Shown: one piece after another, positions 8,403-15,615 of the stretch
How the letters are laid out: every line of letters starts with the position of its first letter
Numbering within the stretch: the first letter of the stretch is position 1
Source: Bryobacterales bacterium
Lineage (GTDB): Bacteria; Acidobacteriota; Terriglobia; Bryobacterales; UBA6623
Assembly (NCBI GenBank): GCA_022823865.1
Contig: JAJEHF010000059.1
Coordinates: forward strand, 1 to 52,135
Reading direction: 5' to 3'
Length of the DNA stretch: 52,135 nucleotides
Made by a program: the position numbers and the translations under genes
Notes under the pieces: model-generated
The model's input: the letters and a program-made list of their open reading frames with translations, nothing else
Database searches by the model: none
What the model was told of the DNA's origin: nothing

Positions 8403-9401
8403 ATGACACATCGGGTCTTAGGGCTGGCATCAGTCGCAGCCCTCGTGGCTGCTCCGCTGGTGGCGGCCGACGCCGCCGGGGAACAGCAGGAGTGGACTCC
8501 CCCTCGCACGGCTTGGGGCGCGCCCGATTTGCGCGGCGTGTGGGACTTTCGGACCATCACGCCGTTGGAGCGACCCGCCCGGCTCGGCGAGCAGGATGTC
8601 TTCAGCGACGAAGAGGCCGCCGAGTTTCGCGTCGAAGAACTGGGGCGCCGCAACAAGGATCGCCGCGCGTCCGACGGCATCTCGGCCGAGCAGGACGTCC
8701 GCAACGCCTACAACCAGTTCTGGTGGGACTACGGCAACGAACTCACCGAAGACAAGCGCACCTCGCTGATCGTGGATCCGCCAAACGGCAGGATCCCGGC
8801 CATGACCGAACCAGCTCGGAAGCGCTACGCGGGGATCCGCGCCGCTCGGGCGCGAGAGCCACACGGCCCGGAGGACCGGGGCGTTGCCGAGCGCTGCATC
8901 CTGGGCTTTAACGCCGGGCCGCCTTACACGCCGAGCGCGTACAACAACAACGTCCACATCTTTCAGACACCCGGCTACGCGGTGTTGCTGATCGAGATGG
9001 TCAACGACGCCCGCATCGTGCCGCTGGACGGGCGGGACCACCTGCCAAGTCACATGCGCCAGTGGCGCGGCGATGCGCGCGGACGCTGGGAAGGCGACAC
9101 GCTAGTGGTCGAGTCGCGCAACTTTACCGACAAGACGTCCTACCGGGGGACAGGGCCGAACATGGTGCTGACTGAGCGGTTCACGCGGGTGGCGCCAGAC
9201 AGGGTCGTATACGAATACACGATCAGCGATCCCGAATCGTTCGAACAGCCGTGGTCGGCGGTCATACCCATGAAGAAGACGGACCAGCCGATGTTCGAAT
9301 ACGCCTGCCACGAGGGCAACTACAGCATGTTCACGATGCTGGAGGGAGCGCGTGCGACGGAGCAGGCGGGCAAGCCTCACACGGGATCGAATCTGCCCTG
9401 A
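8403..9401 (+). CDS. Secreted protein, family B (second copy)
   Basis: The 332-residue protein has a short signal peptide ending near Val-Ala-Ala-Asp. It matches the 3575 gene along its length: TAWGAPDLRGVWDFR, ITPLERP, DPPNGRIPAMT, GPEDRGVAERC, AYNNNVHIFQTP, PLDGRDHL, GRWEGDTLVV, NMVLTERFTR and YEYTISDPESF, with the late Cys-His-Glu-Gly-Asn. It lacks the alanine-rich tail of the first copy. A consensus AGGAGG precedes the ATG, 15 bases after the A gene ends, so the two are translated from one message. The role is unknown. Confidence 0.8.
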   Translation: MTHRVLGLASVAALVAAPLVAADAAGEQQEWTPPRTAWGAPDLRGVWDFRTITPLERPARLGEQDVFSDEEAAEFRVEELGRRNKDRRASDGISAEQDVRNAYNQFWWDYGNELTEDKRTSLIVDPPNGRIPAMTEPARKRYAGIRAARAREPHGPEDRGVAERCILGFNAGPPYTPSAYNNNVHIFQTPGYAVLLIEMVNDARIVPLDGRDHLPSHMRQWRGDARGRWEGDTLVVESRNFTDKTSYRGTGPNMVLTERFTRVAPDRVVYEYTISDPESFEQPWSAVIPMKKTDQPMFEYACHEGNYSMFTMLEGARATEQAGKPHTGSNLP

Positions 9402-9640
9402 TTTGGCTGCAACAGGGAGCGTTTGTTCGGTGGAGAGCATTGAGACGCAGGTCTTGCCAGCGCGGCTCGCCGAAAGCACGCGAGGCTCTGGCGAGGTTCC
9501 AGTCGGAAGGCGAGAGATCGGGCTCCTGCAGCGTTCCCGCGCTCCGATTTGTCAATCGGGGTCGCCGAGCTTCGGATTATCGCTCGCTGACCCCATTGCA
9601 GGCTCGTTAGGGTAAACTGCAACCGAGGAGAGAAGGCAAC

Positions 9641-10075
9641 ATGTCCAAAGGCGCCGCAAGCATCTGCGTCACCATCATCCTGATCACCCTGTTGGCCGTA
9701 GCGCAGCTGCTGGCCCATCACGCGTTCTCAGCTGAGTTCGACGCTAACCGACCCGTGCAGCTCAGGGGCACCGTAACCAAGATGGAGTGGATCAACCCGC
9801 ACGCTTGGATCCATATCGACGTGAAGATGGAAGACGGCGAGGTCGAGCAGTGGATGATCGAGGGCGGCACGCCAAACACCCTCTTCCGTCGCGGCTTTAC
9901 CAAGCAATCCCTGCTGCCGGGCACGGTCATCATGGTCGATGGCTACCAAGCCAAGGACGGCACGCAAAAGGCCAACGGTCGCGACCTGACATTTGAGGAC
10001 GGCACGCGGCTGTTCATGGGGTCGTCCGGCACCGGTGCGCCTCGGGATGGAAGGGATCCGACCGAGCGGCGCTAG
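9641..10075 (+). CDS. DUF6152 family periplasmic protein (second copy)
   Basis: The 144-residue protein has a signal peptide cut before His-His-Ala-Phe. The mature part shares HHAFSAEFDAN, MEWINPHAWIHI, GGTPNTLFRRG, GRDLTFEDG and SSGTGAPRDG with the 4673 gene. A GAGGAGAGAAGG ribosome site is present and a TAAACT hexamer lies 22 bases before the ATG, so it may have its own promoter despite lying 240 bases after B. Here DUF6152 is co-directional with A and B, whereas in the first set it is inverted. Confidence 0.8.
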   Translation: MSKGAASICVTIILITLLAVAQLLAHHAFSAEFDANRPVQLRGTVTKMEWINPHAWIHIDVKMEDGEVEQWMIEGGTPNTLFRRGFTKQSLLPGTVIMVDGYQAKDGTQKANGRDLTFEDGTRLFMGSSGTGAPRDGRDPTERR

Positions 10076-10344
10076 GCCGAATACCATTCCCAAACGAGCC
10101 CTCCAACTGGTGGCTACGTGCTGGGTTTCACCAAGCAGCGGAACGCGAAGAAACCCGGGCGGTAACTAGCGACTGCGATTGCACGCAGTCGTCTCCTCGC
10201 GAAACAATCGGTCGTGCGACATTGCGGGAGCTTGCCGACGGACCCGCCGACGAGCCTAACGGGTGGGCGCGGATTCACGCGACACCCCAGCCGGGAACCG
10301 CTGATTCCGTCGGCCGTTCGAGAGACACTGAGGAAGTGCCTGCG

Positions 10345-10764
10345 ATGAAACAGTTCGTTCGACAACTGCACGTTGAGACTAGGGGCACAGGACTGTCCGA
10401 AGTCACCCGCCCGATACTGGACTGGGTGGCAGGGCTTGATATCGAGACCGGCATGCTGACCGTCTACATCCGCCATACGTCCGCGTCCTTGACGATTCAA
10501 GAAAACGCCGACCCAGACGTCGTGCATGACCTCGAGAGGTTCTTCTCCCGCCTGGTGCCCGAAGATAACCGCCTGTACCAGCACACGATGGAAGGGCCGG
10601 ATGACATGCCGGCGCACATCCGGACGGCGTTGACCCAGACACACTTGGCGATACCCGTTGTCGACCGCAGGCCGACGCTGGGCACTTGGCAGGGAATCTA
10701 TCTCTTCGAGCACCGGCACCGTCCGCATCGGCGGACATTAGTGCTGCACGTGATAGGCGAATAG
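10345..10764 (+). CDS. yjbQ: YjbQ/UPF0047 family protein
   Basis: The 139-residue cytosolic protein belongs to the small UPF0047 family, annotated as secondary thiamine-phosphate synthase from activity of the E. coli member; the true role is debated. Family marks are RHTSASLTIQENADPDV, the DDMPAHIRTAL segment, and GTWQGIYLFEHR near the C-terminus. GAGGAAG lies before the ATG. It is complete and of normal length. A damaged second copy lies at 13430-13804, with its 3' end and the following 13 bases identical. Confidence 0.9.
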   Translation: MKQFVRQLHVETRGTGLSEVTRPILDWVAGLDIETGMLTVYIRHTSASLTIQENADPDVVHDLERFFSRLVPEDNRLYQHTMEGPDDMPAHIRTALTQTHLAIPVVDRRPTLGTWQGIYLFEHRHRPHRRTLVLHVIGE

Positions 10765-10775
10765 ACTTGCCCGGC
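10687..10775 (+). repeat. 89-base perfect direct repeat, copy 1 (yjbQ 3' end)
   Basis: This covers the last codons of yjbQ, its stop and 13 bases beyond. It is identical to 13727-13815. The homology extends 5' with scattered substitutions to about 10390. Confidence 0.9.
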
Positions 10776-10814
10776 CGTGCTTGTCTCAGTCGTCCCGCAG
10801 CACTTGATTACTAA

Positions 10815-10839
10815 ATTGAACGAATTCATTCAATATAGT
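10815..10839 (+). promoter_or_regulatory. AT-rich inverted repeat with TATAGT
   Basis: ATTGAA, eight bases, then TTCAAT form an inverted repeat that overlaps a TATAGT -10-like hexamer (10834-10839). It sits in an unusually AT-rich patch upstream of the ATPase remnant and could be its promoter and operator. Confidence 0.3.
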
Positions 10840-10895
10840 CATCTACGGGCATAGCAGAGTCTTGCCGACATGCGCGAGAAGTACTGCTGAGCCGC

Positions 10896-11010
10896 ATGCA
10901 CGAAGACCCGAGGTGGCTCATCGTCGTATCAGGGCCGCGTCAGTCGGGAAAGACGACACTCGTCAGGCAAGCACTGCATAAGACCCGTCTGCCAAGCGTC
11001 CACTTTGCGG
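10896..11010 (+). pseudogene. AAA/DUF4143-type ATPase, N-terminal stub
   Basis: Only about 38 residues remain. They begin MHEDPRWLIVVSGPRQSGKT, a Walker A loop (GPRQSGKT) typical of the ATP-binding proteins with a C-terminal DUF4143 domain. After SVHFA the homology ends and the DNA continues in another frame as a methyltransferase tail. The frame stays open by chance to 11351, but the rest is arginine/serine-rich noise until a later coiled-coil segment. The gene lost about 90 percent of its length in a deletion or recombination at about 11010. Confidence 0.6.
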
Positions 11011-11220
11011 TCGCTGGCAAATCTCTACGACCTAGATCTCATGCCGGCGATCCTTCGCAAGGCGCACCAAGCACTGGATCGGGCCGTGGACGGGCTCTAC
11101 CGACGGCAGGGCTTCGAGCCCGAGCGCGAGCGCGTCGAGCACCGGTTCAGGCTATACGAAGGAATGCGGGAGCCAGTGAAGACAGCGAAGGGCAAGCCCA
11201 AGCAACGCAGGAAGAGCTAG
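11011..11220 (+). pseudogene. DNA methyltransferase C-terminal remnant
   Basis: About 69 residues match, from memory, the extreme C-terminus of class I SAM-dependent DNA methyltransferases of the MmeI/type IIL group: SLANLYD, a Met-Pro, KAHQALDRAVDGLYRR, ERERVEHRF, then a basic end. The catalytic NPPY and SAM motifs are missing, so it is inactive. It is fused out of frame to the ATPase stub. Confidence 0.6.
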
Positions 11221-11516
11221 AGCGCGTAGACACGTTAATAGAACAGCTGGAATCGGCACGAGACCGATTGGAGAAGCTGGCGGAACACTGCGACAACGGA
11301 TCTCTGTATTTCCGCAAGACCCTAATTGGGGTTGGCCCATGGGTCGAATAGGACGAGTCAACCGGGGTATCAGTATTGGTCAGCGATTTCGATCTGAATA
11401 GCGCGGTAGCCAACAGGCTTCTGGAGATCCAAGCCGCCGGGTGGATGAATAAAATCCCCGCCAAGACTGTTGACTGTGGAGACGGCGTCCAAGCGATCTA
11501 CGATGTGTTGCGGTAG
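11208..11516 (+). pseudogene. Unknown coiled-coil gene fragment with in-frame stop
   Basis: From about 11208 one frame gives a helical, coiled-coil-like run (EELERVDTLIEQLESARDRL). It then meets a TAG at 11349 and continues in the same frame through SVLVSDFDLNSAVANRLLEI to a second stop at 11514. I do not recognise the protein. The open frame on both sides of the TAG suggests one former gene that lay next to the methyltransferase. Confidence 0.3.
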
Positions 11517-11615
11517 TGCCTAGCTCACGCCACTGTCGGCCGGTTGTTCCGAATGTCGGGTCACCCGCCGAGTACATCGGCCAAACACCCGGGCGTGGTC
11601 GTAACGACTCGGGCT

Positions 11616-12173
11616 TCAGTGCGATTTCCGTTTTCTGCGCCGTTTCGCTGTCTTACCGGATCGCCGCCGCTCGTTGCGACTCCGCTCCATAGGTCTCCGA
11701 CTGTTGATCTGCTTGACAAAATCAGTCACGTGACCAAAATCTGGCGGTGTGCGATAACTCATCACTAAACCACCTTCTACTGTATGTGTGATTGCGAAGT
11801 CTCCCAGGCAGATAATGTCCATCCCGATCAACACGTCGGCTTCGCCGATATCGGCCTCCGTGACCCTCAGTCCTTGGAACCCCACGTTGCTCGGCAGAAG
11901 TATGTTCACTAGGTAGACATCGGACTCGCGAACTCCGTTTGCAGTATTCACTTGGACACGATCGACAGGACCCAGTCCGAGATGGTCGATGATCCCCTTC
12001 GTTATCACGGATCCTGTCGCGCCCGTGTCCCAGATGCCAACACACTTGACCGGCGGCGGATGCTCCATGCCCGAATCTGGATCGAATGCCTCGCTGACAG
12101 CTACTTCGCACGCAAAGTCCCGGTGATCCGCCGGACGCTGGAGTGTCAGCGCGGTTGGTTCGATATCTTGCAT
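11616..12173 (-). CDS. Retropepsin-like aspartic protease
   Basis: The 185-residue protein has the retroviral-type active-site loop WDTGATGSVI, with DTGA at residues 49-52. It is followed by a second conserved hydrophobic strand ADVLIGMDII, as in dimeric single-domain aspartyl proteases. The C-terminal 35 residues are strongly basic (RRRSGKTAKRRRKRKSH) and may bind nucleic acid. No signal peptide is seen, so it is cytosolic. It lies 21 bases downstream of a small gene on the same strand, with no promoter between them, so the two form an operon. Substrate and role are unknown. Similar pairs occur sporadically in bacteria and a toxin-antitoxin or regulatory role has not, to my knowledge, been tested. 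The surrounding DNA is decayed mobile material but this gene looks intact. Confidence 0.8.
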   Translation of the reverse strand: MQDIEPTALTLQRPADHRDFACEVAVSEAFDPDSGMEHPPPVKCVGIWDTGATGSVITKGIIDHLGLGPVDRVQVNTANGVRESDVYLVNILLPSNVGFQGLRVTEADIGEADVLIGMDIICLGDFAITHTVEGGLVMSYRTPPDFGHVTDFVKQINSRRPMERSRNERRRSGKTAKRRRKRKSH

Positions 12174-12194
12174 TACCAGACGGATGTACGAATG

Positions 12195-12449
12195 CTACGC
12201 AACTCTTGAATGAAACGTGTGACGAAACTCTTCCTCAGGGCGAATGCACTCACGGATTAGGAAGGGCTCAGGTCCAATCTTCTTGCGCGCAGCTACGTAT
12301 GCCTTCAATTCGGATTCATAAACCCCTTCTATGGATTCTCCCTGGATCACGACGAACTGGCCGTGATGATCCTGAGCGAGTTTCGATTGGATCGACTTGA
12401 AGAAAGCGATCTCTCTTTCTAACTGTTTCACGGCAATTGCCTGCGACAC
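12195..12449 (-). CDS. Small protein, DUF5678-like, partner of the protease
   Basis: The 84-residue protein starts with GTG. It begins with a helical segment (LEREIAFFKSIQSKLAQ) and then has a beta-rich core, GQFVVIQGESIEGVY, resembling DUF5678. DUF5678-type proteins are commonly encoded just before aspartyl protease genes, from memory. No catalytic residues are evident, so it may be a substrate, regulator or antitoxin-like partner. A perfect TATAAT lies 5 bases before the start codon, so the message is probably leaderless. Confidence 0.7.
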   Translation of the reverse strand: MSQAIAVKQLEREIAFFKSIQSKLAQDHHGQFVVIQGESIEGVYESELKAYVAARKKIGPEPFLIRECIRPEEEFRHTFHSRVA

Positions 12450-12454
12450 TCCGA

Positions 12455-12460
12455 ATTATA
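12455..12460 (-). promoter_or_regulatory. -10 element TATAAT for the DUF5678/protease operon
   Basis: A consensus hexamer on the minus strand, five bases before the GTG at 12449. CTGATA 16 bases further upstream could serve as -35. Transcription would begin at or next to the start codon. Confidence 0.55.
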
Positions 12461-12738
12461 CAGGCTAGCGGGCCACTATCAGGTGCAGTGTTCGGAGACC
12501 CGACTGTCGCTAAGCAGAGCCTCCTGCCATCCTAAAGACCTCGTCAACTACAAAGTCCTACCGTTCGTGGACACACCCATCCGCATCGGCGACTGAGGCG
12601 AAATGATCGCGACCGCTGCCGAGTGCCTGCTGCGCGGGCCTATCGGGTCTGCCCAATCCGCACCGAATAGTCTTCTTCTGGGCCAGGTGATTGGCTCCAC
12701 ACCCTACCATATGTCGTGGTTGGCAGCCGTTCGGCGAG

Positions 12739-12969
12739 CTACTCGAGTACACCGCCTTGGGGGCCGAGGCGCTCGCCGGGCGGATCGTCGGTCGCAGTCT
12801 GCAGTAGCCCCCATGCCATCGCGGCGGCCAACATGACGGCGACGCAAATCTGCTCCCAGAGCGGGGCCCCCCGCCAGCAGGCGTACGCCAGAAAGATCCA
12901 GATCGCGCCGCGCACTCCGCGGAAAGAGAGCAGTGCCCAGATGCCGACGACGATGCCCAGCCCGGTCAC
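12739..12969 (-). CDS. Small two-helix membrane protein
   Basis: The 76-residue product has two hydrophobic segments (about 3-15 and 22-57 with a short polar break) and a polar, proline-rich C-terminus. The family is not recognised. It starts with GTG, and TACGAT at 12976-12981 on the same strand lies six bases upstream, the leaderless pattern seen elsewhere here. It is divergent from the phage stub at 12984. Confidence 0.45.
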   Translation of the reverse strand: MTGLGIVVGIWALLSFRGVRGAIWIFLAYACWRGAPLWEQICVAVMLAAAMAWGLLQTATDDPPGERLGPQGGVLE

Positions 12970-12983
12970 TCAGGAATCGTAGC

Positions 12984-13211
12984 ATGGCGGATCTGAAGGT
13001 CGGCATCGTCCTGCGAGCGTTCGATCGCACGACAGCTCCGCTGAAGAGCCATGCGCGATCGGCAGGAGCGACGAAGGCGGCACTGGCGAAGCTGGACGCC
13101 TCGCGCAAGGAGACGGCCGAACCAGGGCGCGAGTTCAAGCGCGCGGAGAACGCCGGCGAGAAGCTCCGCAAGGCGTTCGAGCGATCCCAAGGCCGGATCA
13201 TGGGCGTGTAA
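12984..13211 (+). pseudogene. Phage tail tape-measure protein, N-terminal stub
   Basis: The 75 residues open with MADLKVGIVLRAFDRTTAPL, the start typical of tail tape-measure proteins of Mu-like and related phages, followed by a charged helix (LDASRKETAE, AGEKLRKAF). Real tape-measure proteins run to many hundreds of residues. This one stops after Met-Gly-Val, and no other tail gene surrounds it, so it is a prophage or tailocin relic. Confidence 0.6.
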
Positions 13212-13429
13212 GGGGGTGGAGCACCGCGTCTCCGGGGCGGGTACGCGACTGTGGTGCAGTGCGACTCAAGCGCTTGAGAGGGTGTTTGCGCGACCTTTGA
13301 ACGGACTTAAAGACACCTCGTGAAGGCAGTTTTCGGGCCGTCCCCAAATCTCTGACACACTACTACATGTTGTGGTTTACGTTATCGGAGAATTGGGTCG
13401 AATATCGAAGAGTACTACGCCCGCTTACA

Positions 13430-13804
13430 ACCGGCCTGTCCGAAGCCACGCGCCCGATGCTGGACTGGGTGGCAGGGCTTGACATTGAGACCGGCATGCT
13501 GACCGTGTATATCCGCCATACGTCTGCGTCCTTGACAATTCAAGAACGTCGGCCAGTCGTCGTGCATGACCTCAAGAGGTTCTTCGCCGGTCTGGTGCCC
13601 GACGATAGTCGCCTGCACCAGCACACGATGGAGGGACCGGATGACATGCCGGCGCACATCCGGACGGCATTGACCCAGACGCACCTAGCGATACCCACAG
13701 TGGACCGCAGGCCTGCGGTCGGAACCTGGCAGGGAATCTATCTCTTCGAGCACCGGCACCGTCCGCATCGGCGGACATTAGTGCTGCACGTGATAGGCGA
13801 ATAG
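13430..13804 (+). pseudogene. yjbQ, damaged second copy
   Basis: Homology to the yjbQ at 10345 begins at GLSEATRP, so the first 16 or so native codons are lost and replaced by unrelated sequence. The invariant segment QENADPDVVHD has become QERRPVVVHD, through a small out-of-frame change with net loss of one codon, removing the conserved Asn-Ala-Asp. The rest reads through to the same stop, so the frame is open (an ATG at 13367 would give 145 residues), but activity is doubtful. Confidence 0.7.
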
Positions 13805-13815
13805 ACTTGCCCGGC
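13727..13815 (+). repeat. 89-base perfect direct repeat, copy 2 (yjbQ 3' end)
   Basis: Identical to 10687-10775. The upstream half of the duplicated gene differs at many positions while this end has none, which suggests gene conversion or recent recombination at the 3' end. Confidence 0.9.
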
Positions 13816-13970
13816 TGTTCTTGGCTCGATGGGCTGCTGCGTCTGTTCGCGAATTTCTCAATTGGGCGGGGTATTGGTGATGTGTGGTGAGCCCGGGGAA
13901 GCAGGTTCAGAGGAACGCGCTCGCCTCGCCACGCGTCCGGCCCGCCAACTTGTCGACGAGGCGATCGCGA

Positions 13971-13994
13971 TATAGTGCCCGCGCCTTAGCTCAG
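13971..13994 (+). other. Possible tRNA 5' fragment with promoter
   Basis: TATAGT is followed seven bases later by GCGCCTTAGCTCAG, which reads like the acceptor and D-arm start of a tRNA gene. The D-loop does not continue and no anticodon or T-arm follows. It may be a stub left by an integrating element, or chance. Confidence 0.2.
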
Positions 13995-14013
13995 ATCGCC
14001 ACCCGCAGCGGGG

Positions 14014-14916
14014 CTATTCCGGACGAATCGAGTGAATCGCTTCGGCGAAGCGTTTGCCGAGCTCGATGTACCCGTTCGTGTCGTAGTGATAGGGGTCGGA
14101 ATAACCATACTTGTCAGTCTCGGTAACGATGGCGGCAGCGGTGTCGGAGTCAACGAAATCCTGTTGGGCCTGCCTGACGGCATCGCCGTAATTCCAGACC
14201 TTGCCGTCCTTGTCCTCGCCCGAGTCGGAGATGCGTCCGATCACGACCGGTAGATCGTCGACCCGCAGGGCCGCCCGCATAAGGTCCATCAAGCGCTTGA
14301 GATTGCGTTCGTAGCGTCGTGCGACGGCGGCGGTGCCGGCGTCGCTCTAGCCCTGCATCCATAAGATCCCGGCGGGGACCAGTGTGTCGCTTGACCCATC
14401 GCCATCGATATCGCGCTCGGCGAACGCGTTCTTCAACGTGCTCAAGAAGTTGTCGTACTGATTGACGCCGGAGTACTGTAGGGGACCCCCTATGAAGTCA
14501 GCTTCCCAGCTGCCGAACCAGCGGGCCGCCGTTTCATCGATCGAGGTGCCACCGCGCGAATACTTGATCAGCGCAATCTTCTCACCGGGGCGAAGCTCAC
14601 TCAATCGCCGCACGAATGTGACCTCGATGCCGAATCGGTTCGAGTACTTGTTCCCAGAGCTGTCAGCGCTGAAGCCCGCGCCGTGTCCGGGGCGCAGCTT
14701 GGCCCAAACGCCCAAGCCTCCGCCTGCCGCGCCATCAGGGGTGGGATTGCCATGAAAGATGGGCACGGCATTGTTTACCCCTCGGAGGTCAGCGGATAGC
14801 TCACCGACCTTGCCGTACCCGTCCATGTTCGATTGACCGCCGAGATAGTAGACGTGATAGGTCTCCGCCGACAACAATGTCGCGGCGACAAGGGCTCCAA
14901 GAAGAACTCGCAACAT
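14014..14916 (-). pseudogene. SASA-family acetylesterase interrupted by one amber codon
   Basis: Carbohydrate acetylesterase-like protein (SASA/DUF303, CE6 group), exported by an N-terminal signal peptide. The serine block GGQSNMDGYG is intact. At codon 190, in the conserved block usually read as W-M/Q-Q-G-E-S-D-A, the sequence is WMQG, TAG, SDAG. The same frame then runs on without a gap to the end, including a late DPYHYDTNGYIELG with the expected Asp/His pair, and stops at 14014. A GAG to TAG change (base 14349) explains everything, so this is a single nonsense mutation, a sequence error or readthrough. TACGAT lies nine bases before the ATG. Confidence 0.8.
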
Positions 14917-15436
14917 TCTGTTCTCATCGTAATCGACGAGGTCAGTGTGACGACTTCAGAGATACCCCAGCTGGAGAACGGCGTTTCGGCCCTAGAGCGG
15001 GCGCGGCGTCCCCGTTCCGCTTTCCATCATCACTCGCTGCAATCCCACTTCAAACCCGCCAAGCAGCCGACCCCGGAGCAGCACCACGGCCAGCGGTTGC
15101 CGTGAGTCCGCTTGGAAGGCAAGCACCTGCGCCCAAATCCTTCAGAACTTTGGGTTGACGGCAATCTGAGCTGCGATTACGAACCTAATCTCCCATGAAC
15201 TGCATCCCGCCAGAGCCCGGCACACAGCGAGTCTCCAGGCAGTCGATGTTCGCAGTCGGCTGGCTTCGGCTTGGGACTGATTGGCCGCAGTCGGGGCCCG
15301 AAACGGGCAGGGAGCGGAGCTGGACAGATGGTGTTCGGACAAATCTGGAGCGTCGCGACTGGGCCGGTGGCGCTGTGGCGGGACCGTAGCGGACTCCCTT
15401 CCAGCCTGTCACCCCCGGCAGGTCCGGCGCTGTCCG
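14917..15436. other. Intergenic, no gene seen
   Basis: Apart from the promoter element near 14926, all frames give arginine/proline-rich noise without motifs. It lies between the broken esterase and an integrase remnant and is probably eroded DNA. Confidence 0.4.
14926..14931 (-). promoter_or_regulatory. -10 element TACGAT for the esterase
   Basis: Nine bases separate this hexamer from the ATG at 14916, and no ribosome site lies between. It fits the leaderless pattern. Confidence 0.35.
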
Positions 15437-15541
15437 TCAGACTCGGACGCCTCCTTGTGGACTGTGGTGGCCGAGCAAGTCGCTGATCGTGTCCAGCGGC
15501 GTGTTCTGGCGCAGAAGGTTCACTGCCAGGGAATGTGGCGC
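15437..15541 (-). pseudogene. Tyrosine recombinase C-terminal remnant
   Basis: About 35 residues resemble the end of a tyrosine integrase: PHSLAVNLLRQNTPLDTISD followed by LLGHHSPQ, the helix and LGH-S box that precede the catalytic tyrosine. The frame then breaks and the tyrosine segment is missing. There is no start, so this is a fossil of an integrated element. Confidence 0.5.
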
Positions 15542-15615
15542 AGGCGGTTTGGCCCGAAACCGGCTGGTCCGTTGGTCGATACCGCAACTCGCGAGCGGAC
15601 CTTCGCAGGCAGAGA

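Noticed and set aside
10076..10344. Possible promoter or small gene before yjbQ
   Set aside because: No convincing -10, -35 or coding pattern could be picked out by eye.
12534..12600. Plus-strand tail ending FVDTPIRIGD before the phage stub
   Set aside because: It might be the end of a phage gene, but fewer than 25 residues remain and no motif is present.
13266..13277. Perfect 12-base palindrome TCAAGCGCTTGA
   Set aside because: It is isolated, no gene start lies close, and a palindrome of this length is expected by chance in a window this size.
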